A DNA stretch of 64,000 bases, from contig NC_064036.1 in NCBI RefSeq assembly GCF_932526225.1, forward strand, positions 62,001 to 126,000, written 5' to 3'. Positions within the stretch are counted from its first letter, which is position 1, and every line of letters begins with the position of its first letter. This document shows, piece by piece, positions 27,401-41,328 of this stretch. The notes under the pieces are model-generated. The model did no database searches, was not told the origin of the DNA, and saw only the letters and a list, made by a program, of their open reading frames with translations. Both the position numbers and the translations under genes were made by a program. Source of the stretch: Nematostella vectensis (Eukaryota; Cnidaria; Anthozoa; Actiniaria; Edwardsiidae).

Positions 27401-27715
27401 AATGAAAATTACTTTTAATACTATTGGTATCTTAAACTATCCCAAGCAAAGTCACCATCGGACTGGAGGTTACATTCGGGAGAAGCTTCAGGGTTACATT
27501 CGGGAATTTGTTTTTACAAGTGTAACCTCCAAAAGGTTACAATCGATAAATTTTTTTCCGAATGTAAATTCCAAAAAGTAACATTAGGAAAAATAAAACA
27601 GTATACTCGGAAAAAAGGTATATCAATCTATCGAGCGCTATGCTCTTTGTTAGAATCTACTTAATCAAGTTATCCAAGGAATCTAGTTAGTTCTTGTGTG
27701 CATAAAATATGTACA

Positions 27716-30700
27716 GGATCCTGAACAAAGCATGAGCACATCAAAGATGCTGAGAGTACATAAAAATGTCCCTATACCTTCTTTTTATGTCATGACACAC
27801 CAAGAACAGTATAATTAAGTATCGATATTTAAAAAAAAAATAAAGAAAAAAAAATAGGCTATCAGCGGGAATCGAATCCGGGTCGCTGCGTTAGTAGTCA
27901 AGTGCCCGCAACGAAAGACTAACGTGGCTTTGCTGAAGGGAATTGTAATGAAAATTACTTTTAATACTATTGGTATCGTAAACTATCCCAAGCAAAGTCA
28001 CCATCGGATTGGAGGTTACATTCGGGAAAAGCTTCAGGGTTACATTCGGGAATTTGTTTTACGAGTGTAACCTCCAAAAGGTTACAATCGATAATTTTTT
28101 TTCCGAATGTAAATTCCAAAAAGTAACATTAGGAAAAATAAAACAGTATACTTGGAAAAAAAGGTATATCAATCTATCGAGCGCTATGCTCTATTTAGAA
28201 TCTACTTAATCAAGTTATCCAAGGAATCTAGTTAGTTCTTGTGTGCATAAAATATGTACAGGATCCTGAACAAAGCATGAGCACATCAAAGATGCTGAGA
28301 GTACATAAAAATGTCCTTATACCTTCTTTTTATGTCATGACACACCAAGAACAGTATAATTAAGTATCGATATTTAAAAAAAAAGAAAGAAAAAAAATAG
28401 GCTATCAGCGGGAATCGAACCCGGGTCGCTGCGTTAGTAGTCAAGTGCCCGCAACGAAAGACTAACGTGGTATTGCTGAAGGGAATTGTAATGAAAATTA
28501 CTTTTAATACTATTGGTATCGTAAACTATCCCAAGCAAAGTCACCATCGGACTGGAGGTTACATTCGGGAAAAGCTTCAGGGTTACATTCGGGAATTTGT
28601 TTTACGAGTGTAACCTCCAAAAGGTTACAATCGATAATTTTTTTCCGAATGTAAATTCCAAAAAGTAACATTAGTAAAAAATAAAACAGTATACTAGGAA
28701 AAAAAGGTATATCAATCTATCGAGCGCTATGCTCTATGTTAGAATCTACTTAATCAAGTTATCCAAGGAATCTAGTTAGTTCTTGTGTGCATAAAATATG
28801 TACAGGATCCTGAACAAAGCATGAGCACATCAAAGATGCTGAGAGTACTTAAAAATGTCCCTATACCTTCTTTTTATCATGACACACCAAGAACAGTATA
28901 ATTACGTATCGATATTTTAAAAAAGAAATAAAGAAAAAAAAAATAGGCTATCAGCGGGAATCGAACCCGGGTCGCTGCGTTAGTAGTCAAGTGCCCGCAT
29001 CGAAAGACTAACGTGGCCTTGCTGAAGGGAATTGTAATGAAAATTACTTTTAATACTAATGGTATCGTAAACTATCCCAAGCAAAGTCACCATCGGACTG
29101 GAGGTTACATTCGGGAAAAGCTTCAGGGTTACATTCGGGAATTTGTTTTACGAGAGTAACCTCCAAAAGGTTACAATCGATAATTTTTTTTCCGAATGTA
29201 AATTCCAAAAAGTAACATTAGGAAAAATAAAACAGTATACTCGGAAAAAAAGGTATATCAATCTATCGAGCGCTATGCTCTATGTTAGAATCTACTTAAT
29301 CAAGTTATCCAAGTAATCTAGTTAGTTCTTGTGTGCATAAAATATGTACAGGATCCTGAACAAAGCATGAGCACATCAAAGATGCTGAGAGTACATAAAA
29401 ATGTCCCTATACCTTCTTTTTATGTCATGACACACCAAGAACAGTATAATTAAGTATCGATATTAAAAAAAAAAAAATAAAGAAAAAAAAAATAGGCTAT
29501 TATCGGGAATCGAACCCGGGTCGCTGCGTTAGTAGTCAAGTGCCCGCAACGAAAGACTAACGTGGAATTGCTGAAGGGAATTGTAATGAAAATTACTTTT
29601 AATACTATTGGTATCGTAAACTATCCCAAGCAAAGTCACCATCAGACTGGAGGTTACATTCGGGAAAAGCTTCAGGGTTACATTCGGGAATTTGTTTTAC
29701 GAGTGTAACCTCCAAAAGGTTACAATCGATAATTTTTTTTCCGAATGTAAATTCCAAAAAGTAACATTAGGAAAAATAAAACAGTATACTTGGAAAAAAA
29801 GGTATATCAATCTATCGAGCGCTATGCTCTATTTAGAATCTACTTAATCAAGTTATCCAAGGAATCTAGTTAGTTCTTGTGTGCATAAAATATGTACAGG
29901 ATCCTGAACAAAGCATGAGCACATCAAAGATGCTGAGAGTACATAAAAATGTCCTTATACCTTCTTTTTATGTCATGACACACCAAGAACAGTATAATTA
30001 AGTATCGATATTTAAAAAAAAAGAAAGAAAAAAAAATAGGCTATCTGCGGGAATCGAACCCGGGTCGCTGCGTTAGTAGTCAAGTGCCCGCAACAAAAGA
30101 CTAACGTGGTATTGCTGAAGGGAATTGTAATGAAAATTACTTTTAATACTATTGGTATCGTAAACTATCCCAAGCAAAGTCACCATCGGACTGGAGGTTA
30201 CATTCGGGAAAAGCTTCAGGGTTACATTCGGGAATTTGTTTTACGAGTGTAACCTCCAAAAGGTTACAATCGATAATTTTTTTCCGAATGTAAATTCCAA
30301 AAAGTAACATTAGTAAAAAATAAAACAGTATACTAGGAAAAAAAGGTATATCAATCTATCGAGCGCTATGCTCTATGTTAGAATCTACTTAATCAAGTTA
30401 TCCAAGGAATCTAGTTAGTTCTTGTGTGCATAAAATATGTACAGGATCCTGAACAAAGAATGAGCACATCAAAGATGCTGAGAGTACATAAAAATGTCCC
30501 TATACCTTCTTTTTATGTCATGACACACCAAGAACAGTATAATTAAGTATCGATATTTAAAAAAAAAATAAAGAAAAAAAAATAGGCTATCAGCGGGAAT
30601 CGAATCCGGGTCGCTGCGTTAGTAGTCAAGTGCCCGCAACGAAAGACTAACGTGGCTTTGCTGAAGGGAATTGTAATGAAAATTACTTTTAATACTATTG

Positions 30701-33171
30701 GTATCGTAAACTATCCCAAGCAAAGTCACCATCGGATTGGAGGTTACATTCGGGAAAAGCTTCAGGGTTACATTCGGGAATTTGTTTTACGAGTGTAACC
30801 TCCAAAAGGTTACAATCGATAATTTTTTTTCCGAATGTAAATTCCAAAAAGTAACATTAGGAAAAATAAAACAGTATACTTGGAAAAAAAGGTATATCAA
30901 TCTATCGAGCGCTATGCTCTATTTAGAATCTACTTAATCAAGTTATCCAAGGAATCTAGTTAGTTCTTGTGTGCATAAAATATGTACAGGATCCTGAACA
31001 AAGCATGAGCACATCAAAGATGCTGAGAGTACATAAAAATGTCCTTATACCTTCTTTTTATGTCATGACACACCAAGAACAGTATAATTAAGTATCGATA
31101 TTTAAAAAAAAAGAAAGAAAAAAAATAGGCTATCAGCGGGAATCGAACCCGGGTCGCTGCGTTAGTAGTCAAGTGCCCGCAACGAAAGACTAACGTGGTA
31201 TTGCTGAAGGGAATTGTAATGAAAATTACTTTTAATACTATTGGTATCGTAAACTATCCCAAGCAAAGTCACCATCGGACTGGAGGTTACATTCGGGAAA
31301 AGCTTCAGGGTTACATTCGGGAATTTGTTTTACGAGTGTAACCTCCAAAAGGTTACAATCGATAATTTTTTTCCGAATGTAAATTCCAAAAAGTAACATT
31401 AGTAAAAAATAAAACAGTATACTAGGAAAAAAAGGTATATCAATCTATCGAGCGCTATGCTCTATGTTAGAATCTACTTAATCAAGTTATCCAAGGAATC
31501 TAGTTAGTTCTTGTGTGCATAAAATATGTACAGGATCCTGAACAAAGCATGAGCACATCAAAGATGCTGAGAGTACATAAAAATGTCCCTATACCTTCTT
31601 TTTATCATGACACACCAAGAACAGTATAATTACGTATCGATATTTTAAAAAAGAAATAAAGAAAAAAAAAATAGGCTATCAGCGGGAATCGAACCCGGGT
31701 CGCTGCGTTAGTAGTCAAGTGCCCGCATCGAAAGACTAACGTGGCCTTGCTGAAGGGAATTGTAATGAAAATTACTTTTAATACTAATGGTATCGTAAAC
31801 TATCCCAAGCAAAGTCACCATCGGACTGGAGGTTACATTCGGGAAAAGCTTCAGGGTTACATTCGGGAATTTGTTTTACGAGAGTAACCTCCAAAAGGTT
31901 ACAATCGATAATTTTTTTTCCGAATGTAAATTCCAAAAAGTAACATTAGGAAAAATAAAACAGTATACTCGGAAAAAAAGGTATATCAATCTATCGAGCG
32001 CTATGCTCTATGTTAGAATCTACTTAATCAAGTTATCCAAGTAATCTAGTTAGTTCTTGTGTGCATAAAATATGTACAGGATCCTGAACAAAGCATGAGC
32101 ACATCAAAGATGCTGAGAGTACATAAAAATGTCCCTATACCTTCTTTTTATGTCATGACACACCAAGAACAGTATAATTAAGTATCGATATTAAAAAAAA
32201 AAAAATAAAGAAAAAAAAAATAGGCTATTATCGGGAATCGAACCCGGGTCGCTGCGTTAGTAGTCAAGTGCCCGCAACGAAAGACTAACGTGGAATTGCT
32301 GAAGGGAATTGTAATGAAAATTACTTTTAATACTATTGGTATCGTAAACTATCCCAAGCAAAGTCACCATCAGACTGGAGGTTACATTCGGGAAAAGCTT
32401 CAGGGTTACATTCGGGAATTTGTTTTACGAGTGTAACCTCCAAAAGGTTACAATCGATAATTTTTTTTCCGAATGTAAATTCCAAAAAGTAACATTAGGA
32501 AAAATAAAACAGTATACTTGGAAAAAAAGGTATATCAATCTATCGAGCGCTATGCTCTATTTAGAATCTACTTAATCAAGTTATCCAAGGAATCTAGTTA
32601 GTTCTTGTGTGCATAAAATATGTACAGGATCCTGAACAAAGCATGAGCACATCAAAGATGCTGAGAGTACATAAAAATGTCCTTATACCTTCTTTTTATG
32701 TCATGACACACCAAGAACAGTATAATTAAGTATCGATATTTAAAAAAAAAGAAAGAAAAAAAAATAGGCTATCTGCGGGAATCGAACCCGGGTCGCTGCG
32801 TTAGTAGTCAAGTGCCCGCAACAAAAGACTAACGTGGTATTGCTGAAGGGAATTGTAATGAAAATTACTTTTAATACTATTGGTATCGTAAACTATCCCA
32901 AGCAAAGTCACCATCGGACTGGAGGTTACATTCGGGAAAAGCTTCAGGGTTACATTCGGGAATTTGTTTTACGAGTGTAACCTCCAAAAGGTTACAATCG
33001 ATAATTTTTTTCCGAATGTAAATTCCAAAAAGTAACATTAGTAAAAAATAAAACAGTATACTAGGAAAAAAAGGTATATCAATCTATCGAGCGCTATGCT
33101 CTATGTTAGAATCTACTTAATCAAGTTATCCAAGGAATCTAGTTAGTTCTTGTGTGCATAAAATATGTACA
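27716..33171 (+). repeat. Five-monomer tandem block, period 2728 bp
   Basis: Units 27716-30443 and 30444-33171 match; five successive site pairs are each exactly 2728 bp apart. Shared private variants include GAATCCGGG (27873/30602), ATCGGATTGG (28007/30735), a TACGTATCG form (28903/31631), ATACTAATGG (29054/31782), TATTATCGGG (29499/32227), ATCTGCGGG (30042/32771) and AAAGAATGAGC (30457/33185). The identical spacing, including homopolymers, indicates a very recent duplication or a collapsed or expanded assembly. Confidence 0.93.
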
Positions 33172-36100
33172 GGATCCTGAACAAAGAATGAGCACATCAA
33201 AGATGCTGAGAGTACATAAAAATGTCCCTATACCTTCTTTTTATCATGACACACCAAGAACAGTATAATTAAGTATCGATATTTTAAAAAAGAAATAAAG
33301 AAAAAAAAAATAGGCTATCAGCGGGAATCGAACCCGGGTCGCTGCGTTAGTAGTCAAGTGCCCGCAACGAAAGACTAACGTGGCATTGCTGACGGGAATT
33401 GTAATGAAAATTACTTTTAATACTATTGGTATCGTAAACTATCCTTAGCAAAGTCACCATCGGACTGGAGGTTACATTCGGGAAAAGCTTCAGGGTTACA
33501 TTCGGGAATTTGTTTTACGAGTGTAACCTCCAAAAGGTTACAATCGATAATTTTTTTTCCGAATGTAAAATCCAAAAAGTAACATTAGGAAAAATAAAAC
33601 ATTATACTCGGAAAAAAAAGGTATATCAATCTATCGAGCGCTATGCTCTATGTTAGAATCTACTTAATCAAGTTATCCAAGGAATCTAGTTAGTTCTTGT
33701 GTGCATAAAATATGTACAGGATCCTGAACAAAGCATGAGCACATCAAAGATGCTGAGAGTACATAAAAATGTCCCTATACCTTCTTTTTATGTCATGACA
33801 CACCAAGAACAGTATAATTAAGTATCGATATTTAAAAAAAAAAAAAAGAAAAAAAAAATAGGCTATCAGCGGGAATCGAACCCGGGTCGCTGCGTAAGTA
33901 GTCAAGTGCCCGCAACGAAAGACTAACGTGGCATTGCTGAAGGGAATTGTAATGAAAATTACTTTTGATACTATTGGTATCGTAAACTATCCCAAGCAAA
34001 GTCACCATCAGACTGGAGGTTACATTCGGGAAAAGCTTCAGGGTTACATTCGGGAATTTGTTTTTACGAGTGTAACCTCCAAAAGGTTACAATCGATAAC
34101 TTTTTTTCCGAATGTAAATTCCAAAAAGTAACATTAGGAAAAATAAAACAGTATACTCGGAAAAAAAGGTATATCAATCTATCGAGCGCTATGCTCTATG
34201 TTAGAATCTACTTAATCAAGTTATCCAAGGAATCTAGTTAGTTCTTGTGTGCATAAAATATGTACAGGATCCTGAACAAAGCATGAGCACATCAAAGATG
34301 CTGAGAGTACATAAAAATGTCCCTATACCTTCTTTTTATGTCATGACACACCAAGAACAGTATAATTAAGTATCGATATTAAAAAAAAAAAATAAAGAAA
34401 AAAAAAATAGGCTATTATCGGGAATCGAACCCGGGTCGCTGCGTTAGTAGTCAAGTGCCCGCAACGAAAGACTAACGTGGAATTGCTGAAGGGAATTGTA
34501 ATGAAAATTACTTTTAATACTATTGGTATCGTAAACTATCCCAAGCAAAGTCACCATGGGACTGGAGGTTACATTCGGGAAAAGCTTCAGGGTTACATTC
34601 GGGAATTTGTTTTACGAGTGTAACCTCCAAAAGGTTACAATCGATAATTTTTTTTCCGAATGTAAATTCCAAAAAGTAACATTAGGAAAAATAAAACAGT
34701 ATACTTGGAAAAAAAGGTATATCAATCTATCGAGCGCTATGCTCTATTTAGAATCTACTTAATCAAGTTATCCAAGGAATCTAGTTAGTTCTTGTGTGCA
34801 TAAAATATGTACAGGATCCTGAACAAAGCATGAGCACATCAAAGATGCTGAGAGTACATAAAAATGTCCTTATACCTTCTTTTTATGTCATGACACACCA
34901 AGAACAGTATAATTAAGTATCGATATTTAAAAAAAAAGAAAAAAAAAAATAGGCTATCAGCGGGAATCGAACCCGGGTCGCTGCGTTAGTAGTCAAGTGC
35001 CCGCAACGAAAGACTAACGTGGTATTGCTGAAGGGAATTGTAATGAAAATTACTTTTAATACTATTGGTATCGTAAACTATCCCAAGCAAAGTCACCATC
35101 GGACTGGAGGTTACATTCGGGAAAAGCTTCAGGGTTACATTCGGGAATTTGTTTTACGAGTGTAACCTCCAAAAGGTTACAATCGATAATTTTTTTCCGA
35201 ATGTAAATTCCAAAAAGTAACATTAGTAAAAAATAAAACAGTATACTAGGAAAAAAAGGTATATCAATCTATCGAGCGCTATGCTCTATGTTAGAATCTA
35301 CTTAATCAAGTTATCCAAGGAATCTAGTTAGTTCTTGTGTGCATAAAATATGTACAGGATCCTGAACAAAGCATGAGCACATCAAAGATGCTGAGAGTAC
35401 ATAAAAATGTCCCTATACCTTCTTTTTATCATGACACACCAAGAACAGTATAATTAAGTATCGATATTTTAAGAAAGAAATAAAGAAAAAAAAATAGGCT
35501 ATCAGCGGGAATCGAACCCGGGTCGCTGCGTTAGTAGTCAAGTGCCCGCATCGAAAGACTAACGTGGCCTTGCTGAAGGGAATTGTAATGAAAATTACTT
35601 TTAATACTATTGGTATCGTAAACTATCCCAAGCAAAGTCACCATCGGACTGGAGGTTACATTCGGGAAAAAGCTTCAGGGTTACATTCGGGAATTTGTTT
35701 TACGAGAGTAACCTCCAAAAGGTTACAATCGATAATTTTTTTTCCGAATGTAAATTCCAAAAAGTAACATTAGGAAAAATAAAACAGTATACTCGGAAAA
35801 AAAGGTATATCAATCTATTGAGAGCTATGCTCTATGTTAGAATCTACTTAATCAAGTTATCCAAGGAATCTAGTTAGTTCTTGTGTGCATAAAATATGTA
35901 CAGGATCCTGAACAAAGCATGAGCACATCAAAGATGCTGAGAGTACATAAAAATGTCCCTATACCTTCTTTTTATGTCATGACACACCAAGAACAGTATA
36001 ATTAAGTATCGATATTAAAAAAAAAAATAAAGAAAAAAAAAATAGGCTATTATCGGGAATCGAACCCGGGTCGCTGCGTTAGTAGTCAAGTGCCCGCAAC

Positions 36101-36448
36101 GAAAGACTAACGTGGAATTGCTGAAGGGAATTGTAATGAAAATTACTTTTAATACTATTGGTATCGTAAACTATCCCAAGCAAAGTCACCATCAGACTGG
36201 AGGTTACATTCGGGAAAAGCTTCAGGGTTACATTCGGGAATTTGTTTTACGAGTGTAACCTCCAAAAGGTTACAATCGATAAATTTTTTTCCGAATGTAA
36301 ATTCCAAAAAGTAACATTAGGAAAAATAAAACAGTATACTTGGAAAAAAAGGTATATCAATCTATCGAGCGCTATGCTCTATTTAGAATCTACTTAATCA
36401 AGTTATCCAAGGAATCTAGTTAGTTCTTGTGTGCATAAAATATGTACA

Positions 36449-38628
36449 GGATCCTGAACAAAGCATGAGCACATCAAAGATGCTGAGAGTACATAACAAT
36501 GTCCTTATACCTTCTTTTTATGTCATGACACACCAAGAACAGTATAATTAAGTATCGATATTTAAAAAAAAGAAAGAAAAAAAAATAGGCTATCAGCGGG
36601 AATCGAACCCGGGTCGCTGCGTTAGTAGTCAAGTGCCCGCAACGAAAGACTAACGTGGTATTGCTGAAGGGAATTGTAATGAAAATTACTTTTAATACTA
36701 TTGGTATCGTAAACTATCCCAAGCAAAGTCACCATCGGACTGGAGGTTACATTCGGGAAAAGCTTCAGGGTTACATTCGGGAATTTGTTTTACGAGTGTA
36801 ACCTCCAAAAGGTTACAATCGATAATTTTTTTCCGAATGTAAATTCCAAAAAGTAACATTAGTAAAAAATAAAACAGTATACTAGGAAAAAAAGGTATAT
36901 CAATCTATCGAGCGCTATGCTCTATGTTAGAATCTACTTAATCAAGTTATCCAAGGAATCTAGTTAGTTCTTGTGTGCATAAAATATGTACAGGATCCTG
37001 AACAAAGAATGAGCACATCAAAGATGCTGAGAGTACATAAAAATGTCCCTATACCTTCTTTTTATCATGACACACCAAGAACAGTATAATTAAGTATCGA
37101 TATTTTAAGAAAGAAATAAAGAAAAAAAAATAGGCTATCAGCGGGAATCGAACCCGGGTCGCTGCGTTAGTAGTCAAGTGCCCGCATCGAAAGACTAACG
37201 TGGCCTTGCTGAAGGGAATTGTAATGAAAATTACTTTTAATACTATTGGTATCGTAAACTATCCCAAGCAAAGTCACCATCGGACTGGAGGTTACATTCG
37301 GGAAAAAGCTTCAGGGTTACATTCGGGAATTTGTTTTACGAGAGTAACCTCCAAAAGGTTACAATCGATAATTTTTTTTCCGAATGTAAATTCCAAAAAG
37401 TAACATTAGGAAAAATAAAACAGTATACTCGGAAAAAAAGGTATATCAATCTATTGAGAGCTATGCTCTATGTTAGAATCTACTTAATCAAGTTATCCAA
37501 GGAATCTAGTTAGTTCTTGTGTGCATAAAATATGTACAGGATCCTGAACAAAGCATGAGCACATCAAAGATGCTGAGAGTACATAACAATGTCCTTATAC
37601 CTTCTTTTTATGTCATGACACACCAAGAACAGTATAATTAAGTATCGATATTTAAAAAAAAGAAAGAAAAAAAAATAGGCTATCAGCGGGAATCGAACCC
37701 GGGTCGCTGCGTTAGTAGTCAAGTGCCCGCAACGAAAGACTAACGTGGTATTGCTGAAGGGAATTGTAATGAAAATTACTTTTAATACTATTGGTATCGT
37801 AAACTATCCCAAGCAAAGTCACCATCGGACTGGAGGTTACATTCGGGAAAAGCTTCAGGGTTACATTCGGGAATTTGTTTTACGAGTGTAACCTCCAAAA
37901 GGTTACAATCGATAATTTTTTTCCGAATGTAAATTCCAAAAAGTAACATTAGTAAAAAATAAAACAGTATACTAGGAAAAAAAGGTATATCAATCTATCG
38001 AGCGCTATGCTCTATGTTAGAATCTACTTAATCAAGTTATCCAAGGAATCTAGTTAGTTCTTGTGTGCATAAAATATGTACAGGATCCTGAACAAAGAAT
38101 GAGCACATCAAAGATGCTGAGAGTACATAAAAATGTCCCTATACCTTCTTTTTATCATGACACACCAAGAACAGTATAATTAAGTATCGATATTTTAAGA
38201 AAGAAATAAAGAAAAAAAAATAGGCTATCAGCGGGAATCGAACCCGGGTCGCTGCGTTAGTAGTCAAGTGCCCGCATCGAAAGACTAACGTGGCCTTGCT
38301 GAAGGGAATTGTAATGAAAATTACTTTTAATACTATTGGTATCGTAAACTATCCCAAGCAAAGTCACCATCGGACTGGAGGTTACATTCGGGAAAAAGCT
38401 TCAGGGTTACATTCGGGAATTTGTTTTACGAGAGTAACCTCCAAAAGGTTACAATCGATAATTTTTTTTCCGAATGTAAATTCCAAAAAGTAACATTAGG
38501 AAAAATAAAACAGTATACTCGGAAAAAAAGGTATATCAATCTATTGAGAGCTATGCTCTATGTTAGAATCTACTTAATCAAGTTATCCAAGGAATCTAGT
38601 TAGTTCTTGTGTGCATAAAATATGTACA
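36449..38628 (+). repeat. Two-monomer tandem block, period 1090 bp
   Basis: Units 36449-37538 and 37539-38628 are almost identical: a GTGGTATTG unit followed by a GCATCGAAAG unit with GGAAAAAGCTTC and CTATTGAGAGC. Both copies begin with ACATAACAATGTCC. The related ordering at 34814-35903 and 44058-45148 shows the pair belongs to a larger repeating order. Confidence 0.92.
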
Positions 38629-40814
38629 GGATCCTGAACAAAGCATGAGCACATCAAAGATGCTGAGAGTACATAAAAATGTCCCTATACCTTCTTTTTA
38701 TGTCATGACACACCAAGAACAGTATAATTAAGTATCGATATTAAAAAAAAAAAATAAAGAAAAAAAAAATAGGCTATTATCGGGAATCGAACCCGGGTCG
38801 CTGCGTTAGTAGTCAAGTGCCCGCAACGAAAGACTAACGTGGAATTGCTGAAGGGAATTGTAATGAAAATTACTTTTAATACTATTGGTATCGTAAACTA
38901 TCCCAAGCAAAGTCACCATCAGACTGGAGGTTACATTCGGGAAAAGCTTCAGGGTTACATTCGGGAATTTGTTTTACGAGTGTAACCTCCAAAAGGTTAC
39001 AATCGATAAATTTTTTTCCGAATGTAAATTCCAAAAAGTAACATTAGGAAAAATAAAACAGTATACTTGGAAAAAAAGGTATATCAATCTATCAAACGCT
39101 ATGCTCTATTTAGAATCTACTTAATCAAGTTATCCAAGGAATCTAGTTAGTTCTTGTGTGCATAAAATATGTACAGGATCCTGAACAAAGCATGAGCACA
39201 TCAAAGATGCTGAGAGTACATAACAATGTCCTTATACCTTCTTTTTATGTCATGACACACCAAGAACAGTATAATTAAGTATCGATATTTAAAAAAAAGA
39301 AAGAAAAAAAAATAGGCTATCAGCGGGAATCGAACCCGGGTCGCTGCGTTAGTAGTCAAGTGCCCGCAACGAAAGACTAACGTGGTATTGCTGAAGGGAA
39401 TTGTAATGAAAATTACTTTTAATACTATTGGTATCGTAAACTATCCCAAGCAAAGTCACCATCGGACTGGAGGTTACATTCGGGAAAAGCTTCAGGGTTA
39501 CATTCGGGAATTTGTTTTACGAGTGTAACCTCCAAAAGGTTACAATCGATAATTTTTTTCCGAATGTAAATTCCAAAAAGTAACATTAGTAAAAAATAAA
39601 ACAGTATACTAGGAAAAAAAGGTATATCAATCTATCGAGCGCTATGCTCTATGTTAGAATCTACTTAATCAAGTTATCCAAGGAATCTAGTTAGTTCTTG
39701 TGTGCATAAAATATGTACAGGATCCTGAACAAAGAATGAGCACATCAAAGATGCTGAGAGTACATAAAAATGTCCCTATACCTTCTTTTTATCATGACAC
39801 ACCATGAACAGTATAATTAAGTATCGATATTTTAAAAAAAAAATAAAGAAAAAAAAAATAGGCTATCAGCGGGAATCGAACCCGGGTCGCTGCGTTAGTA
39901 GTCAAGTGCCCGCAACGAAAGACTAACGTGGCATTGCTGAAGGGAATTGTAATGAAAATTACTTTTAATACTATTGGTATCGTAAACTATCCCAAGCAAA
40001 GTCACCATCGGACTGGAGGTTACATTCGGGAAAAGCTTCAGGGTTACATTCGGGAATTTGTTTTACGAGTGTAACCTCCAAAAGGTTACAATCGATAATT
40101 TTTTTTCCGAATGTAAAATCCAAAAAGTAACATTAGGAAAAATAAAACATTATACTCGGAAAAAAAAGGTATATCAATCTATCGAGCGCTATGCTCTATG
40201 TTAGAATCTACTTAATCAAGTTATCCAAGGAATCTAGTTAGTTCTTGTGTGCATAAAATATGTACAGGATCCTGAACAAAGCATGAGCACATCAAAGATG
40301 CTGAGAGTACATAAAAATGTCCCTATACCTTCTTTTTATGTCATGACACACCAAGAACAGTATAATTAAGTATCGATATTTAAAAAAAAAAAAAAAGAAA
40401 AAAAAATAGGCTATCAGCGGGAATCGAACCCGGGTCGCTGCGTAAGTAGTCAAGTGCCCGCAACGAAAGACTAACGTGGCATTGCTGAAGGGAATTGTAA
40501 TGAAAATTACTTTTGATACTATTGGTATCGTAAACTATCCCAAGCAAAGTCACCATCAGACTGGAGGTTACATTCGGGAAAAGCTTCAGGGTTACATTCG
40601 GGAATTTGTTTTTACGAGTGTAACCTCCAAAAGGTTACAATCGATAACTTTTTTTCCGAATGTAAATTCCAAAAAGTAACATTAGGAAAAATAAAACAGT
40701 ATACTCGGAAAAAAAGGTATATCAATCTATCGAGCGCTATGCTCTATGTTAGAATCTACTTAATCAAGTTATCCAAGGAATCTAGTTAGTTATGGTGTGC
40801 ATAAAATATGTACA

Positions 40815-41328
40815 GGATCCTGAACAAAGCATGAGCACATCAAAGATGCTGAGAGTACATAAAAATGTCCCTATACCTTCTTTTTATGTCATGAGACACC
40901 AAGAACAGTATAATTAAGTATCGATATTTAAAAAAAAAGAAAGAAAAAAAAATAGGCTATCAGCGGGAATCGAACCCGGGTAGCTGCGTTAGTAGTCAAG
41001 TGCCCGCAACGAAAGACTAACGTGGTATTGCTGAAGGGAATTGTAATGAAAATTACTTTTAATACTATTGGTATCGTAAACTATCCCAAGCAAAGTCACC
41101 ATCGGACTGGAGGTTACATTCGGGAATTTGTTTTACGAGTGTAACCTCCAAAAGGTTACAATCGATAATTTTTTTCCGAATGTAAATTCCAAAAAGTAAC
41201 ATTAGTAAAAAAGTATACTAGGAAAAAAAGGTATATCAATCTATCGAGCGCTATGCTCTATGTTAGAATCTACTTAATCAAGTTATCCAAGGAATCTAGT
41301 TAGTTCTTGTGTGCATAAAATATGTACA
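40815..41328 (+). repeat. Short 514-bp monomer with a 24-bp and a 7-bp deletion
   Basis: Only one GGTTACATTCGGGAA (41112-41126) remains; one 24-bp repeat, including the HindIII site, is gone. A second deletion removes ATAAAAC, giving GTAAAAAAGTATACTAGG near 41205. The same pair of deletions is in 46788-47301. It arose once and was copied by the block duplication. Confidence 0.92.

Larger units (their letters stand above)
16810..33718 (+). repeat. Forward array, second part, with unit positions
   Basis: GGATCC sites are at 16810, 17359, 17906, 18454, 19003, 19550, 20095, 20644, 21190, 21731, 22282, 22824, 23361, 23904, 24441, 24989, 25540, 26083, 26629, 27173, 27716, 28261, 28805, 29351, 29899, 30444, 30989, 31533, 32079, 32627, 33172 and 33719. 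Units between 24989 and 27716 are individually distinct and do not belong to an obvious local block repeat, so they look like an older stretch between two recently duplicated regions. From 27716 onward the array becomes strictly periodic at the five-monomer scale. Confidence 0.95.
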
